Below are positions 11,030 to 21,596 of a DNA stretch of 64,000 nucleotides, one piece after another. The position numbers were made by a program, and so were the translations under genes. The first letter of the stretch is position 1. Each line of letters opens with the position of its first letter. The notes below the pieces were generated by a model. That model searched no databases. It was given only the letters and a program-made list of their open reading frames with translations, and had not been told where the DNA came from. The stretch is from Argyresthia goedartella. Its lineage: Eukaryota; Arthropoda; Insecta; Lepidoptera; Argyresthiidae. The stretch is from the NCBI GenBank assembly GCA_949825045.1, contig OX463809.1, forward strand, positions 27,501 to 91,500, read 5' to 3'.

Positions 11030-11366
11030 AGCGACTTTTTCGAAAAAGGGATAACACAATGTTCAAGATTACTTAAATGACAGGACTGTATGGGGTTAAT
11101 CTGGCTCAACACAGACCTTGCTGTTAATAATTTTGTAATTATTTATTCCTGCTTATTAATCATAACAATTAAATTTTTCATATTTGTATTAGTTAAGCAC
11201 AACCTATTTTTAAAAGAGATCTAAAAATAAATCTGTGGGAGTTTCTACGCCCTTCTTCTCCCACAGTGGTCCAATGTAGAGAAGAGGCAAAAAATGACGT
11301 TTGCTAAGTATATGTAAATATCTACAGTAATAAAGTACTTTGACTATTGACTTGACTATTGACTAT
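11030..11366 (+). repeat. Roughly 330-bp dispersed repeat, copy A
   Basis: Its landmarks are GACAGGACTGTATGGGGTTAAT, GAGATCTAAAAATAAATC, CCCACAGTGGTCCAATGTAGAG and CTACAGTAATAAAG, ending in imperfect TTGACTA repeats. The same order recurs at 17545-17800, on the minus strand at 30485-30810, and in broken copies at 12505-12640, 20571-25108 and 26280-26410. The AATAAAG plus short tandem tail resembles a retroposon 3' end. No coding capacity is seen. Confidence 0.8.
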
Positions 11367-13370
11367 TGACTTTAACGATTTCCTTTTAGGAAAAATGGTT
11401 TCAGGAGCCTCAATGTCATTTTTGAAGACCTATCTATAGACATCCCACACATATAGGTTTGATGATAAACATATTTTTTGGTTTCAGTTTCATGTTCAGG
11501 GGAGCCCCCTTTAATTATTTTAATTTTAATTTTTTTGTATAAAAATCGTAAAGCAGTACACAGAATACATCTACATACCAAGTTTAAACAATGTAGTCTT
11601 AATAGTTTTTGCATAATGTTGCTCTGACATACGGACGGACGGACAAACAGAATGCTAATGCTAAGACAAAATCATGTACCAATTAGAGTACTTTTTTGTT
11701 TACTTGAAATAAATCGGTGTGCGGCCTTGGGCTTAGACATTTCGTATAAATCCTGGTATCGCACACCAGTGCGATACAAGAAAATTGTTCGCAGAAATAT
11801 AATTATTCTTTTCTATGCCAAACCTTTTTTTTCGCATGTTGAGAGTCTAGGCATAATAATATAGTGGTTCTAATCACAAATTTTGATTTACGCTCACATA
11901 CGGAGATAAGCATAGCTAACTTTTTCAACTGTAGAGTTACAGTACTAACATTCTCTAAAATGTCCAGCTAATAAAATGTCAACCTGTGTACAAAAAAACA
12001 TTGATATAGACTTTTCAATGCAAATTATAAGTCTTAGAGTTTTATATTGAAAAAAATTTACAATTATATATTATAATTCTGAACGGTTCCTAGAAAAATA
12101 TTGTGCGATTTTTGATTTTGCCAAAATAAGTGTTGATGTAACTCATGTTACTTTTATAAATAAATATATTATGTTGATTTTATTAGGCAAAGTCAGGTGT
12201 TTTTTTTAGTCGTCGTCTCCTTTCACGCTTAGAATGTGTGTGCGATATCAGAGAACCATCAGATCGATATAAGGCTCGAAATGTGCGATTCCAAGCTGAT
12301 TGAGTATCTGATGCTAAATCGATTAATATCTTCAAAACCCAGACTTCTATTTTAATTCATAATTGTAACCTCAGATAGTTTTATTAGAGGAAAAAAATTA
12401 TCACTAACATCTAAAGTTGTTAACTTACAAGCAGGAAGATGTTAAAAGGGAAATAAATTTTGACGTGTGCGATACAAAACTCTGTCACCCTATGATTGTT
12501 CGCGTCGATGTTCTCCCTCCGTCCCGCTTTTCTACATTGGAACACTGTGGGGGAGGAAGGTGAAGGAAGACACGAGCACAGATTGATTTTTAGATCTCTT
12601 AAAAATAGATTGTGTTTCACGAATAGAACATTTACATATCGACGGGTAAAAGGCAAGTGACATATTTTTGTTTGTGGCCGGCTATAATGACACAAAAAAA
12701 AAACGTTGAGTCCGAATATGTACACATATTACTTAATGACTAGAAAAAACTATTATAGAGAGAATTTATAGGTACTTCCTTTATTTCTTCATCGCGAGGA
12801 AACTTTTAAGTCTCCATAGTCGCGGTGATGGGCTAGCCCCCTCACACGCGAAGTGGAGTATTGAATAACACGTGGGCACAACAGGCTTTGCCACCCCGTA
12901 TGGGAAAAGGCTTGATGCCATGTTGTTATCAATTTTCTAAGAGATTTTGAGGTGATCGGGCGCATACATCTACCACATCCATTTTCCGTTTACTAGTAAT
13001 TACAATAATAGAATATATTCTATTAATAAATAAGAAGTTTGATTTCAATGTTGACATCGCACAACAAAATTATATTTCAATATTTTAGAGAATTATTTCT
13101 GTCACGTGACGTCATGAATCAATCACGGGCAGGCGGGGCGGGCGGCGGCTGCCTACTACTATAGCGAATACTAGGTATCTAGGTATTGTAAATACTTGTT
13201 GTTGGACGAATCAAGTCTTTGATTGATTTATTGAAAAACTCGCGCTAACATGTCAGCTTGCACTGATGCTACCTCGTAGCAGACTAGGTATATTTTTGTA
13301 AGAATAATCATCAATAGAAGATCATTTTAGTAGCTGAATATACTAATTGCTTGTTGTCTTCAATGTAGGA
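11367..13370. other. Intergenic DNA with repeat fragments
   Basis: No gene is recognised. A fragment near 11500-11650 (CATACCAAGTTTAAACAATGTAGTC..., followed by ACGGACGGACGGAC) resembles 43700-43790 and is probably the inner part of the GTTCCGTACC repeat family. At 12865-12930 is the reverse complement of the CATACGGGGTAGC block at 8134-8196. Confidence 0.45.
12505..12640 (-). repeat. Roughly 330-bp dispersed repeat, diverged partial copy
   Basis: Minus-strand landmarks GATCTAAAAATCAATCTGTG and CAGTGTTCCAATGTAGAAAAG are recognisable with several substitutions. Both ends are missing. Its divergence suggests it is among the oldest copies here. Confidence 0.6.
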
Positions 13371-13379
13371 GGTAGTCGG

Positions 13380-13530
13380 CTCGGAAGTCTCATTACTATG
13401 CGAGCGATGCTTGTCCGGCGCCGCCGCTGCCGCGCCCCGCCGCCCCGTGAGGTCTCGCGGGCTTGTTACTCGTAGGCTACATAAATGGCGGCCCCGTTGC
13501 ATTGTGTAGCTCAAATTAGGCGACGCATGC
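13380..13530. other. CpG-rich island
   Basis: A short GC-rich segment (GGCGCCGCCGCTGCCGCG around 13419-13436, then CCCGCCGCCCCGTGAGG) lies in AT-rich surroundings. No supported reading frame. Composition alone suggests a possible promoter or exon. Confidence 0.3.
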
Positions 13531-13612
13531 GATAAATTAAATTCATTCACAACATGAATGATGTATGAAAAAATAAATATTAAAATGTAAATACGTACGT
13601 ACTCGGCTCGGT

Positions 13613-13700
13613 ATGTGTTCGGCCTCTTCTGGATTATTGGGGGCCTCCTATTTGGGGCCCATACTTTTTAATATCTTTATCTACACACGTATCATAAACC
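13613..13700 (+). pseudogene. Tiny reverse transcriptase remnant
   Basis: One frame reads SYLGPILFNIFIY at about 13646-13685, matching the RT motif usually seen as GVPQGSYLGPILFNIFI. No other RT motif is found on either side. The match is short but specific. Confidence 0.35.
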
Positions 13701-13777
13701 CTCTTTACTGCGTACAAAAACCGCACGTTACGATCAGCATAATGTTAAACTACTTGGTAAAAACTCATTTCTTATCT

Positions 13778-13815
13778 GAAAAATTACACATTATGACCAT
13801 AATGTGTAATTTTTC
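13778..13815. repeat. Perfect hairpin, 18-bp arms, 2-nt loop
   Basis: Arms 13778-13795 and 13798-13815 are exact reverse complements separated only by AC. It lies about 90 bp downstream of the RT remnant. A second, imperfect inverted pair (14013-14025 with 14060-14072, 13 nt each) follows 200 bp later. Confidence 0.9.
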
Positions 13816-14072
13816 TACATTATTATGACATTCAAATTTCGAACGCCGACGCTTGCCGCCTGCGTGCCGCCCCTAGTATGTCGGTGAAGTTGGTACTACA
13901 GAACCAGCTAAACAACTGCAGAGCCACAATGCCACATGCGGTTCCTGAACACATCAAAGAGAGCTTATGATATCTGTGTAGATAAACTAGTATATGTAAC
14001 TGTACATAATTAGGCATTAAAACTCTCGAGTGATAGGCTCATTTCATAAACCCACTCTCGAGTTTTAATGCC

Positions 14073-16590
14073 CTCCGTTATGCAGCAGTCACATAAACTA
14101 CTATTAGTAAATGTAACTCAATGACTATTATCAACCATTTTAAGTAGTGCTTGCAAAATTCAAAATTTCAATTACTAGCAGATGATTTTAATTTCTCTCG
14201 TCCAAGCTTATCGCTTTTATACCCAAGTATACTGCAAGACGGTCTCAGTCGCCTTTTAGGTATCTATATTGGTGTACCAGGAACGTTTTAACGTCTTGAA
14301 CACCACCGGCGTTACATAACGCCACTTTTCCGTTATAGGGTTTAAATTTTATTAACTGAGCGAGCGAAGTGCATCATTTCCACAAGATAGGGCGATTTTG
14401 CTTTCGTCTGTCTCTATATTTGTCTGTCAGTTCCAGTATAGGGGCCACAGTTTTCAAACTTAGCACACGTGTTCCTTGTTTTTTTTTGTCGAGAGCTTTT
14501 TTCGATTAGGGGGAAAATGGGGGCAAAAAGGGGGGCAGTTTGCTGCGGCGTTGTTTATGAACGGATCGAGACAATTTTTGGATGAAATATAAAGTATTAT
14601 ATTCCTCACAGGGTGTTGTGGAAATGATGATAATGCCGTAAACATAGGGGAAGGGGGGAATGGGGGCAAATATGGGGAAAGCCTAATTTTTTAAGCATTT
14701 ATTACAAAATTTAACACAGACTTTCCTTGAATAAAAATATTTTTCTTGTCGAGAGCTAATTGACACGAGTTTGCTATTCCTGATCCGCCCGTGGCAAACA
14801 AAATGTTTTTCATGTCTTCATTTTTTCTACCTAATTTCTTTGGACATATTTATACGTCTAGCCTAATTTCATACTTTTCTTAAATAGACTAAACTCGGGA
14901 GAGGCTGGATTTATTTTGCTGTTATTTGTATGAAATGTTCGTAAAAGTGCCGAGAGTGTCGGAAAAATGAGAAAACAAGGAATTTCAATAGTTTTATTTT
15001 TCGTTTATTTTCTTAGTTGGTTGTCAATTTGTTTACAGAAATTAAAACATGGCGGCCGAAGTTCTGCCTGCATAAAGAAGGATGCAACCTTTTTGCATGC
15101 TTTTCACAGATAAATATTGTCTATGCATCTCACTCGTAATGGAGAAATAGAAAGAGACAAATTGTTTAAATCCTGAACCTGAAATTCTTTGAACTCGTTT
15201 TGGACCTACGCTACGCTTGGCGACACGTGACCATTGACAATTGTTTAGCAACTGACTGCTGACGGACATGACGGAGCGACGACGACCTCACACCTGTATC
15301 AAAATCTCTGCGTTTCTTCTTCGATCTTGGTATTTTTTCTATTTTCTTCTTGGAGCTGGGAATTCGCAACCATCTTTCACTTAGGTATCTTGGCGTTACG
15401 TTGAGTAAGTTAACCTTTATAGAAGCGATAGCTTGGGAGGGTGCACCTTGATAACGCCCAACGAGCGTAGCATGGTACCTCCTGGGTGCGCGTGGAAACC
15501 CATGCAATCAGTTTTAAATAAACCTAAACTTAAAATGAAAAAACCTATAAATTGGTTCAAGGTCCTCCCTTTTCGCGAGGTCTACTGCCCGCAGGGCCTC
15601 TAGTTACCATGGCAGATAGATCAAAATCGCGACCCGTCCCTGCTACCCTCGGCTTTTGAGAGGTTAAGTCTTATTTCTTCCTAGTGCTTTTGCATTTTAT
15701 TTACCTGAAACATAAAACTACATCCTATGATGGTTTCATTGAAGGAACTAAGCTCAAACAAGTAGAACAGCTACGAGACTTGGGTATACCTACTTATGGA
15801 CAAAGAATTAAATTTTGCCAAACGTTGACAAGCTTGCAACTAATGCTTTAAAATACTTGGCTTTGTTATATGCAATGCTAAACATTTCAAAAATAATCAA
15901 CCAAGATTAAACTTCACAATGCCCTGGACCGATCACAGCTGGAATACAGTAGTTCTTCCCGGAGCCCTTTCTATGAAGTATATGCCAAGTGATTAGAGAG
16001 CATTCAAAGCCGATTTCTTTACCAAGATCCAACTACATTATTTATAATTTACCCCTTGTTAAGACTCACCTAGGTACCAACGTTCTTTTAACAATATCTT
16101 GCCGCCTGTTTAATGCTATTTCTAAACAGATATTGATATTTTCTCCGGGCTCAAAACCTTCAAGACTTCTGTCAGTAAATATTTAGCCAAAGAAACTACA
16201 CGCACATTTAAACACAAGTAGGTGGGGCATACCTATCCTGTTACTCATATTTAAAAATTACATTTTCTTGGTAACAAAGTGTTAACATAGTTTGAATTTC
16301 ATACTCTATATGTAGGTTCTAGTTACATTTCTATTGGAATAAGATTTTCAATTGAATATACGTCATGTCTCAACTGGCGCAAGATGTCGATGCCTGTAGT
16401 TAAGGAACAAACAGCTGGTAGTTACTTTTGAGAATAACCATTTACATAATCTAACTGTATTCCATGTTGGTAATAAATAAGTAAATACATTATAATGTTT
16501 TTTTTAAGGGACGCCAATCACCAGCATACATATTACACAGACATGTATATATACATTTCTATGTAAATAACTACATATAACTACATATTT
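14073..16590. other. No recognisable gene
   Basis: Several short open frames on both strands, none recognised. The 98-codon minus-strand frame at 15211-15507 is rich in Arg, Lys and Ser and has no visible domain. The region may hold old, unrecognisable repeats. Confidence 0.45.
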
Positions 16591-16786
16591 ATTAGCATGC
16601 GGTTAAAGATGGAGTGCGAAGCGTTGAGCACTGTGAGCGAAGTATGCGAGATGGCACATCACATATGTATAGGTACATTATGTACGGAAACAATAGTCAC
16701 GTCGCGATGTCTGGAGTGCCGCTCCCTTCATCTATGAATCTATCAAAGTGTTTATTAGCGAGCGGTCTCGAGTCTCTCGAGGCGAG

Positions 16787-16789
16787 ACG

Positions 16790-16817
<28 letters not shown>
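16787..16817 (+). repeat. (CGG)n microsatellite
   Basis: About ten CGG units sit in a GC-rich pocket, preceded by GGTCTCGAGTCTCTCGAGGCGAGAC. Open frames through it give polyarginine and are composition artefacts. Confidence 0.9.
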
Positions 16818-16824
<7 letters not shown>

Positions 16825-17544
16825 TCTGATCCCCGTGGCTGATATGCCGAACTTGTAATATCGTCAAATAACATGAATAGTACATTTTATTATTACACCT
16901 TTTCTAGTCATTCATGACGTTTATTCACCTTTGCTTTACCTTAAATAGGCTTGTTTAAATTGCTCTAACTCGGAACAGAAGTAATTGCAGTCATAAACAG
17001 GTCGTAAATTTCACCGAGATAGTTTGTTTATGACTATGAACACAATACGATTGTTAAAAGTAAAACAAGCTTAGTGGCCTGTGTCGTAACTAGGTAGGGT
17101 CATTATGCCAGAAGGCGGCCAGGGGCTAGTTGGCGGCCATTTCAGGGGCCTACTGCAGAAATATTAACATAATAAGAATGATCATGTCTTCTTAACAAAA
17201 AACATCGGATCTTTTGGAAACTAGGATAGAGCTAGAATTCGGAACAATTTAATTTGGCTAGAAAATATTGATCAGGTGACCAGACGATCTCATTCACTTG
17301 GACGCATGTGCTGCCCGAGTTCGCAAAACTGCGAAAAAATAGTGCGCACTTGTCTTTTTAGAAGTTAATATTTTTTGTGCTCTTTACTTATATTGATTTT
17401 ACATGCTGATTTTGTATCTAAGGTAAATAATTAATATAAATTCTAACATATTTAGTGGAAAATGTGAAGAAAACAGTCAAACATTACGTGGCCGCGAACT
17501 GACAAATGAAAACGTAATAATTTTAGATTGCGGCTGTGCTGCTG

Positions 17545-17800
17545 AATGGGGTTAATCTAGCTCAACCTTGTTGTTAATAATTTTGTAATTACTTATTATT
17601 GCTTATTAATCATAATAATAAAAAAAATGTATTAGGTAAGCGCAACTAATTTTTAAAAGAGATCTAAAAATCAATCAGTGGGAGTTTCTACGCCCTTCTT
17701 CTTCCACAGTGGTCCAATGTAGAGAAGAGACAAAAAATAACGTTTGCTAAATACATGTGAATATCTACAGTAATAAAGAACTCTGACTTTGACTTGATAA
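17545..17800 (+). repeat. Roughly 330-bp dispersed repeat, copy C
   Basis: Carries GGGGTTAATCTAGCTCAACC, AGAGATCTAAAAATCAATC, CCACAGTGGTCCAATGTAGAG and CTACAGTAATAAAGAACTC, ending in CTGACTTTGACTTGA. The 5' end is shorter than in copy A (11030-11366). Confidence 0.8.
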
Positions 17801-18002
17801 CTGACATGATGAATCAAATATATTTTTCTTCTTTATTTTTGCTTTGGGTATAAGATTCATGATTGTCGACCTTTTTTAACATTTGGCTATGTAAGAAATT
17901 ACCATGTGGTCGCAATCTTACTGGTTGTCAGCAGGAGGGCTTCAGTTTGCAGCCGTATCAAAAATGTATGGAAATCAGGTGGTCGACAACTGAAATCACG
18001 TC

Positions 18003-18037
18003 GACGCAAAATCACTTACTCTAAGTGATTTTGCGTC
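18003..18037. repeat. Perfect hairpin, 16-bp arms, 3-nt loop
   Basis: Arms 18003-18018 and 18022-18037 are exact reverse complements around CTC. No gene or transposon end is identified beside it. Confidence 0.9.
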
Positions 18038-18283
18038 CGTCAATGTTTATCATTTCTATAATACTATAATACAATATTCCAGTCAACATACTCATCGGAG
18101 GTTGCATGAATTCGCATAGAGCTGAAAATACACATATCAAAAGTCTTCACCAAGAAATATTCAAAGTCAAAGGTGAAAACATCGGTTTTTTGCATTTTTC
18201 TGGTAAACAGTATGTTTAATCAAAAAAAATGTTTAAACTAAAGTTGTCAATCATAATATAATGTACAATTATTTTTTTAAACC

Positions 18284-19614
18284 TTTTTTTTGTTGTTGTT
18301 TATTTGGAGAAAAAACAATGGCAGGTAACATAACATAAGAAATGGACTAACAACATAACACAAAACCTGACATCTTAAACATTTCTCACTAGGACATAAC
18401 ATAAGACCAGTTTTTTGTATTAACTTTGTTTACACAATTCAAGATCGAAGTTACAGTTTAGGGAAGGATATAAAATTAGGGATAGCTTATAGATGAGATA
18501 AAGATAAAGTACAGATGATACACAACGCACACTAAATGAGACATAAAACATATCCAAAGTAGACACTGACTTATTTTTTGGGAAACATCTGAAATATCAA
18601 CCTGATCATTAATTATTAATTAACCCATACAGCAAAACTGCACATGGTAAAACTGCACGGCCAGGCCAAAGGCAACAGACTGCGTAGACAAAGAAACAAA
18701 CAGACATTTCGCTAACATCCATCTCACATATACACAACTTTGTATTTTTTATAGACCTCAGGCCTCAATCCCGCAGTCGCCATTTGAGCCCTGTAGAAGT
18801 TTACCGAGTTGCACCTTATAAGAACTGAGACTGCAGTTAAACAAGTCTAGATCTGAGAATTTTTTGTTGTAAGTGTCACACATCCTATGAAGGGGCAGCC
18901 GGGAACCAGTGACTGTGATTGACAGGGGGATATGAAATAACCTTCTCGAACGTGTCCTAGCCGGTATAGCATACTGTATTGCTTCTAGAAGTTGTGGGCA
19001 GTTGTAGTGACTGGAACAATTGTTGCGAAGAATGATAGCATCGGAACGTTCCCTCCTGCGTTGTAACGACATGATGTTATATTCCTTCAACAGATTAGCA
19101 TATGATAGGTACTCATTACCAAGCCTAATGTTAAGGCCACGCGGGAACTTTTTCTGTAGCATTTCTACCTTTTTGATATACACCGCGTAGTGTGGACTCC
19201 AGACAGAAGAAGTGTATTCTAGGTGCGAACGGACAAGTGAGAGATACAGAGAGATTGAGGATGATGCTCTTTTGGGTTTGCTTGTTGTACGGAATACGAA
19301 GCCTAGCATCTGATATGCTTTAGTGCATATGTACTGCACGTGCTTATTGAAGGTAAGCTTACTGTCAAAAATGACTCCGAGATCACGAATGGATTCAACG
19401 TTTTTGAGTATGTGGCCACTGATATTATACGGGTATCTGACTATTACCCTCTTTTTGGTAAAGGTAATGACAGAGCAATTATCATATGCAAGAAGTAGTT
19501 TGTTTGAAGTACAGTAATTGGTGAGTCTGTCAATGTCGGATTGCAGTAGTAGACAGGATTCGAGATAACACGGTACAATTTTAAATCATCTGCGTAGAGA
19601 ATAAAATTACTATA
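18284..19614 (-). mobile_element. 5'-truncated LINE copy, RT thumb and 3' UTR
   Basis: Minus-strand coding starts abruptly at FILYADDLK (about 19590-19612), so the copy was truncated just upstream of the RT active site. It continues through a lysine- and leucine-rich stretch to the thumb motif SIRDLGVIFDSKLTFNKHV (about 19328-19395) and then YTSSVWSPH. The C-terminal domain ends at a stop near 18758. A 3' UTR of about 470 bp follows, ending in an A-rich tail (AACAACAACAAAAAAAA in the minus sense) near 18284. The part from 19339 to 18758 is one unbroken frame of 193 codons. The TAGACAGGATTCGAGAT stretch near 19550 joins a different frame, so at least one frameshift is likely. The family appears distinct from the others in the window. 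Confidence 0.75.
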
Positions 19615-19621
19615 TCTAAAG

Positions 19622-19880
19622 CATTGGCTTTTATTTACATAATTGGGACTGTATTAAAAACGGGAAGATTTAACAATTAAAGTGTAAAGGTTTTAATATT
19701 AAAAATATATAATTATGAACGGTATGTAATTATTTTGTCGTAGACGAGGAAGCTTTATTATCGTTAGAGGTTACAATGAACTTATAAAGTGATATATTTG
19801 TTATGGGAGTTAATTGATTTTAAATGTTTTAGTTAATTTTTAATAAAAGTTTGTTTAAAAAAAAAATAAGTTTTACTTTA
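19622..19880 (+). repeat. Half of a foldback element
   Basis: This resembles the centre and right arm of the palindromic element at 25545-25960 (AATTGGGACTGT.TTAAAAACGGG, then GTAGACGAGGAAGCTT and GATATATTTGTTATGGGAG). The left arm is missing because LINE sequence starts at 19614. Confidence 0.8.
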
Positions 19881-20040
19881 TTACAAGCTTTTATTTAGTT
19901 TCACCTCTCCCGTTGTCTGTTTGTCTGTAATCAAATCCTGCAAGTTAAATTTGAACCACTTCCCGGTTTCCGATTGAGCTGAAATTTTGCATGCATGTAC
20001 AAATCGGATGACAATGCAATATTATTATAACATAAAGCTG

Positions 20041-20570
20041 ATCTGATGATGGAGCTGGAAGGCGGCCATAGGAACTCCGTCATTAAACGACGCAACTTCA
20101 TCGAGTTTGGGCTCGTTTAATTTTTCTTGACGAGTACTTTGACACTAGATGGTAACCAGGGTCTGATAATGGAGCGGGAAGGTGGCCCATACGAACTCCG
20201 TAATTAAACGACGCAACCCCATCGAGTTTGGGCTCGTTTAATTTGTCTTGACGAGTACTTTGACACTAAATGGTAACCAGGGTCTGATGATGGATTTGGA
20301 AGGTGGCCCATAGGAACTCCATAAATAAACGACGCAACCCCATCGAGTTTGGGCACGTTTAATTTGTCTTGATGAGTTCTTTGACACTTGATGGTAACCA
20401 GGGTCTGATAATGTAGCTGGAAGGTGGCACATAGGAACTCCATAATTAAACGACGCAACGCCATCGAGTTTGGGCTCTTTTAATTTGTCTTGACGAGTAC
20501 TTTGACACTAGGTAACCAGGGTCTGATTATGGAGCTGGAAGGTGGTCCATAGGAACTCCATAAATAATTC
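20041..20570 (+). repeat. 120-bp minisatellite, about 4.4 copies
   Basis: Units start at 20041, 20161, 20282, 20403 and 20521 (120, 121, 121, 118 bp and a partial). Each contains TCTGATNATGGAGC.GGAAGG, GGAACTCC and CATCGAGTTTGGGC, then CTTGACGAGTACTTTGACAC. The last unit breaks off after GGAACTCCATAAATAA and resumes at about 25108 as AACGAAGCAACCCCATCGAG. The roughly 130 bp upstream (19905-20040) read like the leader of the same dispersed repeat. Related single units occur at 25108-25180 and 46640-46690. Open frames through the array are by-products. Confidence 0.9.
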
Positions 20571-20756
20571 ATAATTCCAAATGTCTTTATTACTGTAGAT
20601 ATTTACATATACTTAGCAATCGTCATTTTTTGCCACTTCTCTACATTGGACCACTGTGGGAGAAGAAGGGCATAGAAACTCCCACAGATTGATTTTTAGA
20701 TCTCTTTTTAAAAATTGGTTATGCTTAACTAATACAAAATATAATATTTAGTAATT
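20571..20756 (-). repeat. Roughly 330-bp dispersed repeat, copy D, first segment
   Basis: The 3' portion of a minus-strand copy, with TTTATTACTGTAGATATTTAC and CTCTACATTGGACCACTGTG. The copy continues at 21508-21596 and 25059-25108; two later insertions split it. It sits inside a unit of the 120-bp minisatellite. Confidence 0.8.
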
Positions 20757-21507
20757 TAGTAACTCGTTAGCGGTCTGATATGTTTACTTTAATACTTTTA
20801 CAAAAATACTCTTTCTCTCTTGGCCACTCTCAATAATTACGTTTAATTTAAATAATTTTTAGAACTCTCCAAAAAAGGTATAAAAGCGGAACATTTCTTC
20901 AATTCTGGACAGTCTCACGTCAGTTTCTGAACTGGAAGTACCAGTAAAGGCCTTATCCCGGGGTCGCTCAACCCCGAGATCCTGCGAAGCCTTCAAACTC
21001 CTTCAAATCTCCAAATTCTTCATCTACAACGGGATCCTGCGAACCTTCAAACTCCCTCAAAACCTTCAAATCAATCTTCAAACAACGGGATTCTGCGAGC
21101 CGCGCCTACGCCGCTACCATTCCTACAACGAAGATTTCTACAACGGGATTCTGCGAGCCGTGCCAACGCCGCTACTGTTCCTACAACGACGATTTCTACA
21201 ACGGGATCCTGCGGGGCGTAACTACAAGTACGCCGCTACTGTTCCTACAACGACGATTTCAACATCTACAACAACAAATACACCTGCACCCAGGTCTCCG
21301 CTTCCTTCTTTCTATCCAGACATCTGTATTTTATAAAACCTGTTTCACATCTCATCCATCCTCATCTTCGCATCATTTTTTTTTATAGACTTCACTGTAA
21401 ATACTATACTTCTAATAAACTGATACTACTAAATTTTATCTTGGTTGTTTGCTGTTAGGTTCTGTTAGTTTCTGTTAGGTCGTATCTTCACGCGACATTT
21501 TGGCATA
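20757..21507 (+). mobile_element. LTR-like insertion (possible solo LTR)
   Basis: About 750 bp with features of an LTR: TATAAAAG at 20879-20886, an arthropod initiator-like TCAGTT about 40 bp later (near 20920), and AATAAA at 21414-21419. It ends in CACGCGACATTTTGGC, where CA followed by TGGC could be an LTR end and the start of a primer binding site. Internal imperfect repeats of about 60 bp (TTCTACAACGGGATTCTGCGAG and variants, 21050-21270) are present. It is flanked by two copies of a 55-bp target segment (about 20700-20756 and 21508-21562). That is far longer than the 4-6 bp expected for an LTR integrase, so the mechanism is open. Confidence 0.5.
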
Positions 21508-21596
21508 GATCTCTTTTTAAAAATTGGTTATGCTTAACTAATACAAAATATAATATTTAGTCATTATCATATTTAATAAGCTGGAATAAATAATTA
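21508..21596 (-). repeat. Roughly 330-bp dispersed repeat, copy D, second segment
   Basis: It repeats the 55 bp that end at 20756 (AGATCTCTTTTTAAAAATTG onward) and then continues the repeat to AATAAATAATTA. The final TAATTA (21591-21596) is one side of the LINE target-site duplication. Confidence 0.8.

Noticed and set aside
15211..15507. A 98-codon minus-strand frame with basic residues
   Set aside because: No motif, no homologue recognised and no neighbouring exon signals.
20041..20570. Regular direct repeats that might suggest a CRISPR-like array
   Set aside because: Units are 118-121 bp and continuous with no unique spacers; it is a minisatellite in eukaryotic DNA.
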